Shown here in pieces: positions 1-9,010 of a stretch of 64,000 bases of DNA. Source of the stretch: JAQBDA01 sp963709875 (GTDB taxonomy: Bacteria; Chloroflexota; Anaerolineae; Anaerolineales; UBA4823); assembly GCA_963709875.1 (NCBI GenBank), contig CAVPYB010000003.1, forward strand, positions 1 through 64,000. The letters are read 5' to 3'. The first letter of the stretch is position 1, and each line of letters starts with the position of its first letter. The notes beneath the pieces are model-generated. The model searched no databases. It was not told the DNA's origin and saw only the letters and a list, made by a program, of their open reading frames with translations. The translations under genes and the position numbers were made by a program.

Positions 1-33
1 ATAAATATGAGAGGAAATCCATAAATAAACAAG

Positions 34-1629
34 GTATCCGTTCAGTTGGGTAAAAACCGATCTTGACAAGTGCCAAAGAGTTCTGAAAATAGGTGAGGAA
101 AAGCAGTTGGGAAAATGGCTGATTGGAAGTAAACTGGGACTATGAAACTGCCGCCCGAATTGTCCATACCCGAAGAAGATTGGGAGCGCACGCCGCGGTC
201 TGTGCAAGTGGTTTTGCTTGCGCTGTGGCAGGAGAACCTGATGCTCAAACAGCAAATCGCGGAGTTGCGAGCAGAACTGGAAAAACTGAGCGAGCGGGTC
301 AACAAGAATTCGCGCAACTCTTCCAAACCGCCCTCCTCGGATGCACCGCAAAGCCGCAGATATCCTAAGCGAGAAGTGAGTGGGCAGAAAAAGGGCGGTA
401 AAAAAGGGCATCATGGCAGAGGTCGGAAACTGAAGCCGCCGGAGGAAGTGAGCCGAGTGGTGGTGAGTAAGCCGACTGCCTGCTGCGAGTGTGGTGCTTT
501 GTTGCTGGGAGCGGACCCGCATCCGGAGCGCCATCAGGTGAGTGAGCTGCCCCGAATTGAGCCAGAGATGGTTGAATACCAACGACACACCTTGAGTTGT
601 TGTGTTTGCGGCACCCGCAACCGAGCCGATTGGCCGGCGGAGATGCCCAGGGGTAGTTTTGGGGAACGCCTGCAAGCTTTGATCGGGTATTTGGGTGGGC
701 GTTTCGGGGTCAGCCAACGGGACATCGCCGAAATGTTGCAAAGTATCTTTCACGTCGAAATTAGTCTGGGAAGTATTCCGGCTCAGGAACGCTGCGTGAG
801 CCAGGCGTTGGAAAAAGCAGTGCACACAGCCCAAGAACATGTTCAACAGCAAGCGGCTGTGAACCTGGACGAGACCAGTTGGCATGAGTTGAGCCGCAAC
901 TTCTGGCTGTGGGTATGCAGTACGCCATCTGTGACCGTCTTTCGTTTGTTCCAAACCCGCGGAGCGGCAGGTGCCGCACAATTGTTGGGCGAGGATTTTG
1001 ATGGGATTGTGGGGTCGGATCGCTACAGCGCTTACAACTGGCTGGATCCAGCCAAAAGGCAAGCCTGTTGGGCGCATTTGAAGCGCGATTTCCAGGCGCT
1101 TGTCGAGCGAGGTGGTCAGTCTAAGACCATTGGTCGTCTGCTGTTGGCTCAAGTCAAACTGTTTTTCGGCTTGTGGCATCGGGTTCGGGATGGCACCCTC
1201 TCCCGTCTCGATTTCCAAGCCGCCATGCAGCCGATCCGCCACGAAATCCACTGCCTGCTGCATATCGGAACCTGCGTGAAACACACCCAAACCCGCAAAA
1301 CTTGCCTGAATATCCTCAAGTTGGAAGCGGCTCTCTGGACTTTTGTGGACCAGGATGGCATTGAACCGACCAACAATGCTGCCGAACGGGCCTTGCGGCG
1401 GGGCGTCATCTGGCGGCGACGCAGTTTCGGTACCCAAAGTGAGGCCGGAAGTCGCTTTGTTGAGCGCATCCTGACGGTTGTGACGACCTTGCGCCAACAA
1501 TACCGGGATGTCCTGGACTATTTGACTGCAGCTTGCAAAGCTCGTACGCTCGGCATACCTGCCCCTTCCTTGTTGCCAGTCGATTAAGTCGTTTTCTCGA
1601 TTCATCGTGTATACCAACTGAACGGATAC
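34..1629 (+). mobile_element. IS66-family insertion sequence, copy 1
   Basis: The element is bounded by perfect 16-bp inverted repeats, GTATCCGTTCAGTTGG at 34-49 and its complement at 1614-1629. It is 1596 bp long and holds a single transposase gene. Many IS66 elements carry accessory tnpA and tnpB genes; this one does not, like the simpler single-gene members. The 8 bp outside each end (TAAACAAG and ATAAAAAA) do not match, so there is no target-site duplication. A second copy in the same orientation starts 80 bp downstream. Confidence 0.93.
142..1587 (+). CDS. IS66-family transposase (copy 1)
   Basis: A 481-residue transposase catalysing movement of its own element. The N-terminal 60 residues are a leucine-rich coiled coil (LKQQIAELRAELEKLSERVN), followed by the N-S-S-K-P-P-S-S-D motif and a basic KKGGKKGHHGRGRK stretch typical of IS66 TnpC. 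A Cys-rich zinc-finger-like segment with CCECG and CCVCG pairs lies at about 113-155. The DDE catalytic part includes the NLDET motif, the GSDRYSAY motif and the C-terminal GIEPTNNAAERALR motif that carries the catalytic Glu. It appears full length and intact. It differs from the copy at 1817 by only a few residues, mainly at the C-terminus. Confidence 0.93.
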   Translation: MKLPPELSIPEEDWERTPRSVQVVLLALWQENLMLKQQIAELRAELEKLSERVNKNSRNSSKPPSSDAPQSRRYPKREVSGQKKGGKKGHHGRGRKLKPPEEVSRVVVSKPTACCECGALLLGADPHPERHQVSELPRIEPEMVEYQRHTLSCCVCGTRNRADWPAEMPRGSFGERLQALIGYLGGRFGVSQRDIAEMLQSIFHVEISLGSIPAQERCVSQALEKAVHTAQEHVQQQAAVNLDETSWHELSRNFWLWVCSTPSVTVFRLFQTRGAAGAAQLLGEDFDGIVGSDRYSAYNWLDPAKRQACWAHLKRDFQALVERGGQSKTIGRLLLAQVKLFFGLWHRVRDGTLSRLDFQAAMQPIRHEIHCLLHIGTCVKHTQTRKTCLNILKLEAALWTFVDQDGIEPTNNAAERALRRGVIWRRRSFGTQSEAGSRFVERILTVVTTLRQQYRDVLDYLTAACKARTLGIPAPSLLPVD

Positions 1630-1709
1630 ATAAAAAATACTATAACTACATAGAGATAGGAGACTCTTGCAGTAAACCGAAAAATAACTCACGAAAACTC
1701 ATGTTTATA

Positions 1710-3304
1710 GTATCCGTTCAGTTGGGTAAAAACCGATCTTGACAAGTGCCAAAGAGTTTGAAAATAGGTGAGGAAAAGCAGTTGGGAAAATGGCTGATTG
1801 GAAGTAAACTGGGACTATGAAACTGCCGCCCGAATTGTCCATACCCGAAGAAGATTGGGAGCGCACGCCGCGGTCTGTGCAAGTGGTTTTGCTTGCGCTG
1901 TGGCAGGAGAACCTGACGCTCAAGCAGCAAATCGCGGAGTTGCGAGCAGAACTGGAAAAACTGAGCGAGCGGGTCAACAAGAATTCGCGCAACTCTTCCA
2001 AACCGCCCTCTTCGGATGCACCGCAAAGCCGGAGATATCCCAAGCGAGAAGCGACGGGACAGAAAAAGGGTGGTAAAAAAGGGCATCATGGCAGAGGTCG
2101 GAAACTGAAGCCGCCGGAGGAAGTGAGCCGAGTGGTGGTGAGTAAGCCGACTGCCTGCTGCGGGTGTGGTGCTTTGTTGCTGGGAGCGGACCCGCATCCG
2201 GAGCGCCATCAGGTGAGTGAGCTGCCCCGAATTGAGCCAGAGATCGTTGAATACCAACGACATACCTTGAGTTGTTGTGTTTGCGGCACCCGCAATCGAG
2301 CCGATTGGCCGGCGGAGATGCCCAGGGGTAGTTTTGGGGAACGCCTGCAAGCTTTGATCGGGTATTTGGGTGGGCGTTTCGGGGTCAGCCAACGGGACAT
2401 CGCCGAAATGCTGCAAAGTATCTTTCACGTCGAAATTAGTCTGGGAAGTATTCCGGCTCAGGAACGCTGCGTGAGCCAGGCGTTGGAAAAAGCAGTGCAC
2501 AAAGCTCAAGAACATGTCCAACAGCAAGCGGCTGTGAACCTGGACGAGACCAGTTGGCATGAGTTGAGCCGCAACTTCTGGCTGTGGGTGTGCAGTACGC
2601 CATCTGTGACCGTCTTTCGTTTGTTCCAAACCCGCGGAGCGGCAGGTGCCGCACAATTGTTGGGCGAGGATTTCGATGGGATTGTGGGGTCGGATCGCTA
2701 CAGCGCTTACAACTGGCTGGATCCAGCCAAAAGACAAGCCTGTTGGGCGCATTTGAAGCGGGATTTCCAGGCGCTTGTCGAGCGAGGTGGTCAGTCTAAG
2801 ACGATCGGTCGTCTGCTGTTGGCTCAAGTCAAACTGTTTTTCGGCTTGTGGCATCGGGTTCGGGATGGCACCCTCTCCCGTCTCGATTTCCAAGCCGCCA
2901 TGCAGCCGATCCGCCACGAAATCCACTGCCTGCTGCATATCGGAACCTGCGTGAAACACACCCAAACCCGCAAAACTTGCCTGAATATCCTCAAGTTGGA
3001 AGCGGCTCTCTGGACTTTTGTGGACCAGGATGGCATTGAACCGACCAACAATGCTGCCGAACGGGCCTTGCGGCGGGGCGTCATCTGGCGGCGACGCAGT
3101 TTCGGTACCCAAAGTGAGGCCGGAAGTCGCTTTGTTGAGCGCATCCTGACGGTTGTGACGACCTTGCGCCAACAATACCGGGATGTCCTGGACTATTTGA
3201 CTGCAGCTTGCAAAGCTCGTACGCTCGGCATTGCGGCTCCTTCCTTGTTGCCAGTCTATTAAGTCGTTTTCTCGATTCATCGTGTATACCAACTGAACGG
3301 ATAC
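1710..3304 (+). mobile_element. IS66-family insertion sequence, copy 2
   Basis: Second copy of the 34-1629 element, 1595 bp, with the same 16-bp terminal inverted repeats at 1710-1725 and 3289-3304. Flanking 8-mers (TGTTTATA and CCAATTGG) do not match each other or those of copy 1, so neither copy has a target duplication. The right end cuts a small minus-strand gene (3305-3383) after about 26 codons. The 80-bp spacer between copies (1630-1709) is AT-rich and shows nothing recognisable. Confidence 0.93.
1817..3262 (+). CDS. IS66-family transposase (copy 2)
   Basis: A 481-residue intact transposase, nearly identical to the copy at 142-1587. Differences seen include Met to Thr near residue 34, several in the KREATGQKKGG stretch, CCECG to CCGCG, and a C-terminus ending in PVY instead of PVD. 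All IS66 landmarks are present: N-terminal coiled coil, basic region, paired CxxC motifs, and the NLDET, GSDRYSAY and GIEPTNNAAERALR catalytic blocks. Long antisense reading frames across this gene are shadows. Two intact near-identical copies suggest recent duplication or tandem transposition. Confidence 0.93.
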   Translation: MKLPPELSIPEEDWERTPRSVQVVLLALWQENLTLKQQIAELRAELEKLSERVNKNSRNSSKPPSSDAPQSRRYPKREATGQKKGGKKGHHGRGRKLKPPEEVSRVVVSKPTACCGCGALLLGADPHPERHQVSELPRIEPEIVEYQRHTLSCCVCGTRNRADWPAEMPRGSFGERLQALIGYLGGRFGVSQRDIAEMLQSIFHVEISLGSIPAQERCVSQALEKAVHKAQEHVQQQAAVNLDETSWHELSRNFWLWVCSTPSVTVFRLFQTRGAAGAAQLLGEDFDGIVGSDRYSAYNWLDPAKRQACWAHLKRDFQALVERGGQSKTIGRLLLAQVKLFFGLWHRVRDGTLSRLDFQAAMQPIRHEIHCLLHIGTCVKHTQTRKTCLNILKLEAALWTFVDQDGIEPTNNAAERALRRGVIWRRRSFGTQSEAGSRFVERILTVVTTLRQQYRDVLDYLTAACKARTLGIAAPSLLPVY

Positions 3305-3383
3305 CCAATTGGTTCAAAAACTGCTCCAATTTCTCTTGTGCTGTGTCTTTTTTAACTTCAAGCCGATGAACTCGATATTTCAT
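3305..3383 (-). pseudogene. Small hypothetical gene truncated by IS66
   Basis: The gene starts at 3383 with an AAGGA ribosome site and reads MKYRVHRLEVKKDTAQEKLE and about six more residues before running into the right end of IS66 copy 2 at 3304. The beginning is charged and helix-forming. The rest of the gene is not visible on the far side of either IS copy, so the insertion was accompanied by loss or rearrangement. It lies immediately downstream of the 105-residue membrane protein and would belong to the same integron cassette if that interpretation is right. I do not recognise a function. Confidence 0.6.
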
Positions 3384-3451
3384 TTTTTAATCCTTCTTTC
3401 TAATTTCTATTGGATTTCATAGAGTTCGGCACCTGCCCTGTGAAAGCAAAT

Positions 3452-3769
3452 CTACCGAAAGGCTTTATATAAACTGGACACGGCGAGTAATGTCCAAGCA
3501 ATGATACCGATAAATCCCACCAAGCGTCCAAGAACTGGCCAAGAGGATTCCCATATCCACAACCCTACCATGATAGGGGTAAAAATTACCCAGATGATAA
3601 TCTTTGGTACTGGATGCAATGCTTGGCCCCAATTCCAGAGTACATCCAGCCACTCCCGATTCACAACCAATGCGGTGACGAATCCAACCCACAGCACCAC
3701 GAAAACCATGTTGGCGTAGGTGCTCATAATCCGTGGAACGGTGACGCCCCAGAATATTGAGTCCTTCAT
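3452..3769 (-). CDS. Small three-helix membrane protein (cassette 4)
   Basis: A 105-residue protein with three predicted membrane segments: YANMVFVVLWVGFVTALVV, KIIIWVIFTPIMVGLWIW and LVGFIGIIAWTLLAVSSL. It starts at 3769 behind a good AAGGAG site. I recognise no family and no catalytic residues. It is the first gene after the attC-like site at 3838-3960 and is on the same strand as the other cassette genes, so it is probably the content of the fourth cassette. No attC-like sequence lies between it and the truncated gene at 3305-3383, so the two probably shared a cassette. Confidence 0.75.
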   Translation of the reverse strand: MKDSIFWGVTVPRIMSTYANMVFVVLWVGFVTALVVNREWLDVLWNWGQALHPVPKIIIWVIFTPIMVGLWIWESSWPVLGRLVGFIGIIAWTLLAVSSLYKAFR

Positions 3770-3837
3770 AATCGCTCTCCTTCAGAAACCAATTCGTATC
3801 TTGATCGAAGAAATATTTTTGCACATGAAATTAAGCC

Positions 3838-3960
3838 GCCCAACGATGGCGTAACCTGCCTGCGTTTTGGCTTAGGACGCTGCTCATTCAGAGCCAATGC
3901 TTGCATTTTACGCCCAGGCCTCCGCTGCGAAGCAGGTCATGGTTCACGCGGGGTTAGGGC
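3838..3960 (-). other. attC-like recombination site 3 (S41 cassette)
   Basis: Read on the minus strand, this 123-bp segment begins with the inverse core GCCCTAAC (3960-3953) and ends with GTTGGGC (3844-3838), which fits the integron core consensus GTTRRRY. The arms pair: GCGT-G-AACC-atga-CCTGC near one end matches GCGT-AACC-tg-CCTGC complemented from the other, leaving an unpaired G, as in the other two sites. The inverse core should match the first bases of its own cassette, which are TTAGGC at 8245; it does except for one extra C. It is separated from its gene (5893-8094) by the IS1182-like element. Confidence 0.72.
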
Positions 3961-4005
3961 GTCCATCCTACGGCGAATACAGCAAATAAAATACCTCACG
4001 TTATA

Positions 4006-5890
4006 CAATATTGATCCCACTGCAAAAACGACCAGACCAAATTGGTCCAGTATCTACCCTCCTCAAAGTGAGGATTCTTAATATAATCAGACCGAAACCA
4101 TACCGAGGGTCTGAAAGATGTACAAACCTAATAAGCGCCACCTGCAACCGCTCTTGATCAGCAACGTTAACGAACTGCCGGAGAAAAAACGCAAACGATT
4201 AGCGAACTCCTGGGCCGAGGACTTCTATCGCGACTTCTTCAGCCGGATCGATGAAGATGCCTTTGCAGGCTTGTACGTCGATCATCCTTCCCGGCCGAAC
4301 GTGCCGGTCAACTGGTTGGTGGGGCTGGAGACGCTCAAAGCAGGTTTTGGGTGGAGCGACGAAGAACTGTACGATCATTTCTGCTTTGATCTGCAGGTGC
4401 GTTATGCCTTGGGCATCCATGATCTAAACGAGAGCGACTTTGATCTGCGGACCCTGTATAACTTCCGCGAGCGACTGAGCCGCTACAACCTGGAACAAGG
4501 CACGAACCTGCTGGCCCAAGCCTTTGAGGCCATCACCGATCAACAATTGACGACCTTGCAGGTCAAGACGGGCAAACAGCGCATGGACAGCACCCAGATC
4601 GCCAGCAACATTCTGGAGATGAGCCGCTTGCAGCTCTTGGTGGAAGCGCTGCAGCGGATGCAGCGCAGCCTCTCGGAAGATGACCAGCAGCGCTATGCCG
4701 AAATCTTGGCCCCTTTTGTGCAAGGCCATTCGGGGCAGTACGTGTACCGGATCAAAGGCAAAGAAGCCACGCAGACCCACCTGGAGCAGATCGGAAAGGT
4801 GATCTATGATCTTTTGAAAGAACTGCGCCCAGGTTACGCTCAAGAACGGGCCTATCAGGTGCTGGAGCGTTTCTTTGACGACCATTTCCAGTTGCAGGAG
4901 CGGAGGGTATCTCCCAAGCGCAACCAGGAGTTGTCAGCCGACAGTTTACAATCAGTGGATGACCTGGAAGCCACTTTTCGTCGTAAAGGTTCCAAAGACT
5001 ACAAAGGTTATGTGGCCAACCTGAGCGAAACCTGCGACCCGGAGAATGAAGTCCAGTTGATCACCAAAGTACAAGTGGCCCCCAACAACACCAACGACAA
5101 CAGCCTGTTGTTGGCCGCCTTGCCCGACTTGAAGGACCGCACCGGTTTGGAGACGCTCTACACGGATGGACCTTATGCCGGTCCCGAGGTCGATCAAGCC
5201 CTGCGGCAGCACCAGGTGGAACAGATCCAAACGGGCATCAATGGCAAAATCCTGGACCCCAACAAGCTGTATTTAGCCGATTTCGAGATCGAGCAAGATG
5301 AGCAGGGCGTTCCCACCCGCATTACCTGCCCCCAGGGACAAACTGTGGCGGTCGAACTGAGCCGTCGGGGAGGTAGTTATCAAGCGGATTTCGGCCCGGC
5401 CGTCTGTCTGAGCTGTCCCTTTCATCTCGAAGCACGCTGCCCGGCTCAGCCTGGGAAGAAGCGGGCCTCCTTCCGCTTGAGATTTACGCCCAAACAGATG
5501 GCTGTGTCCCAACGACGACGCAAAATGCGGCAGAGCAAGCAGGATGGCAAGAACCCCAGAGCTGCCATCGAAGGCACGGTCCGAGAAGTCAAACATCCTT
5601 TCCCGGCTGGCAAGTTGCCAGTCCGAGGTCTCTTCCGCATGACTTGCTTGATGGTCTCATCGGCCGCCATGACCAACGTGCGCCGCATTCACCATTATTG
5701 GGAAGAGCAAAGAAAGCTAGCAAGACAGAAAATGGGTGCTGAACAGGGTCCGAATGCCAACCCCCAACACCAAGACCTTTCTTTTGCCTCTTTTCTGAAG
5801 GCATTGTTGACCTGCCAGAGAGCGTTTTCCGCACGTCCGAATGCCTATTTCGGTTTTTAAAGTGCTGTTATTGCAGTGCGATCAATATTG
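4006..5890 (+). mobile_element. IS1182-like insertion sequence
   Basis: An 1885-bp element bounded by imperfect inverted repeats: CAATATTGATCCCACTGCAA from 4006 and, on the opposite strand from 5890, CAATATTGATCGCACTGCAA (one mismatch in 20). No matching target duplication was found (TATA on the left, ATTC on the right). The right end lies 2 bp from the stop codon of the S41 peptidase gene, between that gene and its attC-like site. The element therefore entered an existing cassette. Confidence 0.88.
4118..5860 (+). CDS. IS1182-family-like DDE transposase
   Basis: A 580-residue intact transposase. The N-terminus carries the InsH/DUF772-like region (LYVDHPSRPNVPVNWLVGLE, then YDHFCFDLQVRYALG). 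Likely catalytic acids are the Asp in KQRMDSTQIASN, the Asp in LYTDGPYAGPEV and the Glu in RAAIEGTVREVKHPF. A Cys cluster (ITCPQGQT, VCLSCPFHLEARC) before the last block is typical of IS1182-type enzymes. It starts at ATG 4118 and fills the space between the terminal repeats. Family assignment is from motif layout only; a related IS4/IS5-superfamily group is possible. Confidence 0.88.
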   Translation: MYKPNKRHLQPLLISNVNELPEKKRKRLANSWAEDFYRDFFSRIDEDAFAGLYVDHPSRPNVPVNWLVGLETLKAGFGWSDEELYDHFCFDLQVRYALGIHDLNESDFDLRTLYNFRERLSRYNLEQGTNLLAQAFEAITDQQLTTLQVKTGKQRMDSTQIASNILEMSRLQLLVEALQRMQRSLSEDDQQRYAEILAPFVQGHSGQYVYRIKGKEATQTHLEQIGKVIYDLLKELRPGYAQERAYQVLERFFDDHFQLQERRVSPKRNQELSADSLQSVDDLEATFRRKGSKDYKGYVANLSETCDPENEVQLITKVQVAPNNTNDNSLLLAALPDLKDRTGLETLYTDGPYAGPEVDQALRQHQVEQIQTGINGKILDPNKLYLADFEIEQDEQGVPTRITCPQGQTVAVELSRRGGSYQADFGPAVCLSCPFHLEARCPAQPGKKRASFRLRFTPKQMAVSQRRRKMRQSKQDGKNPRAAIEGTVREVKHPFPAGKLPVRGLFRMTCLMVSSAAMTNVRRIHHYWEEQRKLARQKMGAEQGPNANPQHQDLSFASFLKALLTCQRAFSARPNAYFGF

Positions 5891-5892
5891 AT

Positions 5893-8094
5893 TCAGCCAT
5901 CAGATTCTAAAGGGGCTTGTCGTGTTTTCGACAGATTGATCCCACCCCAAACCAGACAAATGACGCCTGCCATCAGGAGCCCGAAGCCAAGTGGCTTCTG
6001 TGGTTCCATGACCACCCATATGCTGCCGAAGACCAGCCAGACAACCCCGCTCCCCGCTACGCTGCGTGGTTTCTTTCGCATGAAGTAGGCCCAGACTGAG
6101 CCACCCGCTAAAAATAAGGCAACAAACCCTACATAACGTAGGCTGAGAAACCTGGTCCAAGGACTCTCAGGGACAAAGTCCTGCTGCAGCATAGTGGACG
6201 GCAGCGGCTGGCTAATGGTGATTGTTCCCTGGCGGACGGCAGCCACAGCATAATTTATCGCATCGGCTGTTGGCACCCAAAGATCAGGCATTAGACCCTC
6301 TTCCTCGCGGAATTCCTTATCCAGATAGAGACCGAAGTTGATGGGAAGCCATACCATCAATTTCGAATGTGGCAGTTGGTGAGCGCCAGCATTGCCAAAT
6401 GTGAGGCAGCCCATACTATTCTCGCCCACAAGTACCACGTTCTCCGCCTGTGAAAGGCGCATGATCAGGCCTTCTCCCGCAGAGGCAGTACTGCCATTTA
6501 TCACCAGGATTACGGTAGTGTCGTTGGGGATCAAAGGCACCAGGGGGAAGTACGGACCCACCCAGCTCGGTTGGCGCGTCCCGCTTTCGAAGGCCTCGAC
6601 AATTTTGGTATGCCGTTCTGCATCATCCCTGTAGATAGCGGCATCAGGATTTTGATCATATAAGTCGTTGAACAAATTCGCGCGGGCAGCCATCGTGGTT
6701 TTGCTATTTAGCTCCGAAAAGATAAACACAGATTCCGCTCGCTCGCCGGTTAAACCCTGGATCCAACTGATGGGCCAACGTTCGTTACCGCCATGGTTGC
6801 CGCGGATGTCGACAATGATCACCGGCTCACCCCGATGGTTGCTGGCCGTTCTGACAAATTGGTTGAGCGCATCAGCATATGGGTCTGAAAAAGAACGAAC
6901 ACGCACCACTGGAATGCCACCGATGATGTCCTCACGGAAAATATCTTCCGAAAAGTAGGTGAAATTCGATCGTTGCAGCTTGATCTCAAATTGGCGCTCC
7001 CCGGTTTCGTTCGCGGCCGTCATCAGCAAAGGTGCCGGTTCCGCCGAAGAGAGCAAGCCCAAGCGATAGATGGCTTCCCCCTGATCGTTGAGTGAGGGAA
7101 GAACAAACGGAGCGGGATCACCACCGTTGATCGACACTACTGTGTACGCTGTGTCATCGATTGCAAACTGATATCCGCCGCTTTCCAGCGTCATTTCCAG
7201 GCGCGTGTCATACCAGAAATCTTGATGACTGGCGTATTGAAAATCCCCAATCTTCATATGGCAGTCGACAATAAAACTAAGATGGTCGTGAATTAAGCTG
7301 GAAAATGCGTTGCTGGACCAGGAGGATTGGGACGATAGATCCTGCAGGATGCGTTCCCTTGCCTGCTCGAATTCTCCATTCTGGTTGAAGAACGCATACC
7401 CGGAATAACCGTGGGAGAAAAGATAGAACAGGCGCTCCACATCCTCCACCGCCTGCGAGGTGGAAATACTCCCGCGGGGCCTGGCCTTAACGTCCATTGT
7501 CAAGTCCGCCAGCGGCAGTTCCACGTCATCCCACTCAAAGAGCAATTGATCCATATAGTCGCGCACGCCCTCATCCAGATCGGCGTCGAACGTGGTCTGA
7601 ATCCAATCGGAAGCTGGTGGTGCAGCGGCGATGATGGCGCGGGCGGTTTCTTCGGCCGCGTTCCGCGTCAGAAGCATATCTGCCCCGGAGCAGATGTAAA
7701 CGGTCCGCCCCTCCGTCCAAGGGCTCTCCTTTTGGATGACAACGTGGCGGTCTGTGGCCGTGCGGAGCGTCTCGATCTCCTCCGCCGTCAGAATCCCACG
7801 GATTATCTCGCCAGTAACCACATCATCGGGATGACCCAAGAGAATCAAATTCTTGTCCTTTACTGATTCGGGCAAAACGGAGCCCTCAAGGATGACCCAT
7901 TCCAAACGCAATTGCCTGAGCCATAATGAAAAATCCTGAATGAACCGCGCATCCGTCTCGTTGGCAATGATGATGGTGTTCTTCGGCAGCAGGTTGCCCG
8001 GTTCGGTTAAATGATCGTGGCTACCGTCCGCAATGCCTGATGTGGGGATAGCAAAACAAAGCGCTAATAAAATCAAGATGGCTGGTAATTTCAT
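5893..8094 (-). CDS. Secreted, membrane-anchored S41-family peptidase (cassette 3)
   Basis: A 733-residue protein with an N-terminal signal peptide (LPAILILLALCFAIPTSG). The middle holds an S41 (C-terminal-processing/tricorn-like) peptidase core: IVDIRGNHGGN at about 426 and VILVINGSTASAGEG at about 535, whose second Ser is the expected nucleophile. Two or three hydrophobic segments near the end (about 660-725) would anchor it with the catalytic part outside. The family cleaves proteins at C-terminal tails; the substrate here is unknown. It begins about 150 bp inside a cassette that starts with TTAGGC at 8245. Its length is unusual for an integron cassette. The last codon is only 2 bp from an IS. 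Confidence 0.85.
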   Translation of the reverse strand: MKLPAILILLALCFAIPTSGIADGSHDHLTEPGNLLPKNTIIIANETDARFIQDFSLWLRQLRLEWVILEGSVLPESVKDKNLILLGHPDDVVTGEIIRGILTAEEIETLRTATDRHVVIQKESPWTEGRTVYICSGADMLLTRNAAEETARAIIAAAPPASDWIQTTFDADLDEGVRDYMDQLLFEWDDVELPLADLTMDVKARPRGSISTSQAVEDVERLFYLFSHGYSGYAFFNQNGEFEQARERILQDLSSQSSWSSNAFSSLIHDHLSFIVDCHMKIGDFQYASHQDFWYDTRLEMTLESGGYQFAIDDTAYTVVSINGGDPAPFVLPSLNDQGEAIYRLGLLSSAEPAPLLMTAANETGERQFEIKLQRSNFTYFSEDIFREDIIGGIPVVRVRSFSDPYADALNQFVRTASNHRGEPVIIVDIRGNHGGNERWPISWIQGLTGERAESVFIFSELNSKTTMAARANLFNDLYDQNPDAAIYRDDAERHTKIVEAFESGTRQPSWVGPYFPLVPLIPNDTTVILVINGSTASAGEGLIMRLSQAENVVLVGENSMGCLTFGNAGAHQLPHSKLMVWLPINFGLYLDKEFREEEGLMPDLWVPTADAINYAVAAVRQGTITISQPLPSTMLQQDFVPESPWTRFLSLRYVGFVALFLAGGSVWAYFMRKKPRSVAGSGVVWLVFGSIWVVMEPQKPLGFGLLMAGVICLVWGGINLSKTRQAPLESDG

Positions 8095-8239
8095 CTTTTC
8101 GGCCAGGCGGTGCGCTCCTTCGAATTTACGCCCGTAGGCGCTGTTTGGTTATGCGGCTGGTAATTAGGATTTCTTTATCCGAAGAATTACCTTTGAAAGC
8201 TTAGTATCCATTATCTGAACGACCTTAAATATGTAAGCG

Positions 8240-8362
8240 GCCTAACGGCCTCGAGCTGAGCAGCGCCAAACGCCTTCATCAATCATTTTCCCGCATCAAC
8301 TCTATCGATTCCAATCAAAATCTTGGTCCTGTTTTGGCGTCCGCTCCAGCGAGTTGTTATCC
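8240..8362 (-). other. attC-like recombination site 2 (DUF6326 cassette)
   Basis: On the minus strand the site starts with GGATAAC (8362-8356) and ends with GTTAGGC (8246-8240), a perfect GTTRRRY core. The arms fold: CTCG-CTG-G-AGCGG-A-CGCCAAA pairs with the complement of TTTGGCG-CTGCTCAG-CTCGAG, leaving unpaired G and A six bases apart, as in integron attC sites. The loop is about 55 bases. GGATAAC is the exact complement of GTTATCC, the core at which its cassette begins (9017-9011). Confidence 0.83.
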
Positions 8363-8478
8363 CGCGCCAGCTTGACCGAGTCACCGAGTCGATGGATGCA
8401 TCCGGCTCTTTCGGGCCATACTGACGGATCACAAGCATGGACTCTGGGCGAGCGGTTTACCGATTTAGATGGCCTGTG

Positions 8479-8902
8479 TCATTCAGGGGTCGGCAGAGTG
8501 ACCTCCGGGCGCCATCTCCACGCCAGCCAGGCGATTACGACGAGCCCCACCAACTCCAGTGCCGTGAACCAGTAGTCATCCAAGTCCCCTGGCGGATTCG
8601 TGATGATAGCGACCGCGATGATGAGAACGACCAGTAGGTTTGCCCTACGGCTCCATACAGGCAGAAGCAAATGGTTCAAGGGCACCATGAGGATGGGCAT
8701 AGCGAGAATGATTTCCCGCGACTAACAGGAGACTTTCTGGCACCGTTTGGTTCAGCATCTGCTCCACAAACTCCGGATTGGCAAGCTCATGGATATCCCG
8801 AAACAGCATGCTCAAGAGGACAAAGACCCAGAGAGCCGATAGACTGGAAGCTCTTCGCATGTTTGTAAGTTCAGTGCGCAAGTCAAGATCGGAATCAGGC
8901 AT
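8479..8902 (-). pseudogene. DUF6326-like membrane protein, one frameshift (cassette 2)
   Basis: Two overlapping frames together give a protein of about 140 residues: a charged start (MPDSDLDLRTEL), a helix SSLSALWVFVLLSMLFRDI, a segment VPESLLLVAG, then after the shift IILAMPILMVPLNHLLLPVW, NLLVVLIIAVAIIT and YWFTALELVGLVVIAWLAWRW. The four-helix order and the ADI/RDI plus WYAW-like end match DUF6326 proteins as I know them. One extra base near 8718 in the GGGAAATC stretch breaks the frame, either a real mutation or a read error. It lies between two attC-like sites in the same orientation as the other cassettes. Confidence 0.72.
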
Positions 8903-9010
8903 GATGGTATATTTCCTCCAGTCGATATGGGCGGATAAATGCTGCCGTTCGAATTTGCGTTGGAAAAAAAGCCGTCAGGCGAAAACAGTTTACGGCATGT
9001 ACTCTCCGCG

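Noticed and set aside
1718..3292. Long antisense open frame (524 codons) across IS66 copy 2
   Set aside because: It mirrors the transposase in another frame, has shadow-type composition and no ribosome site.
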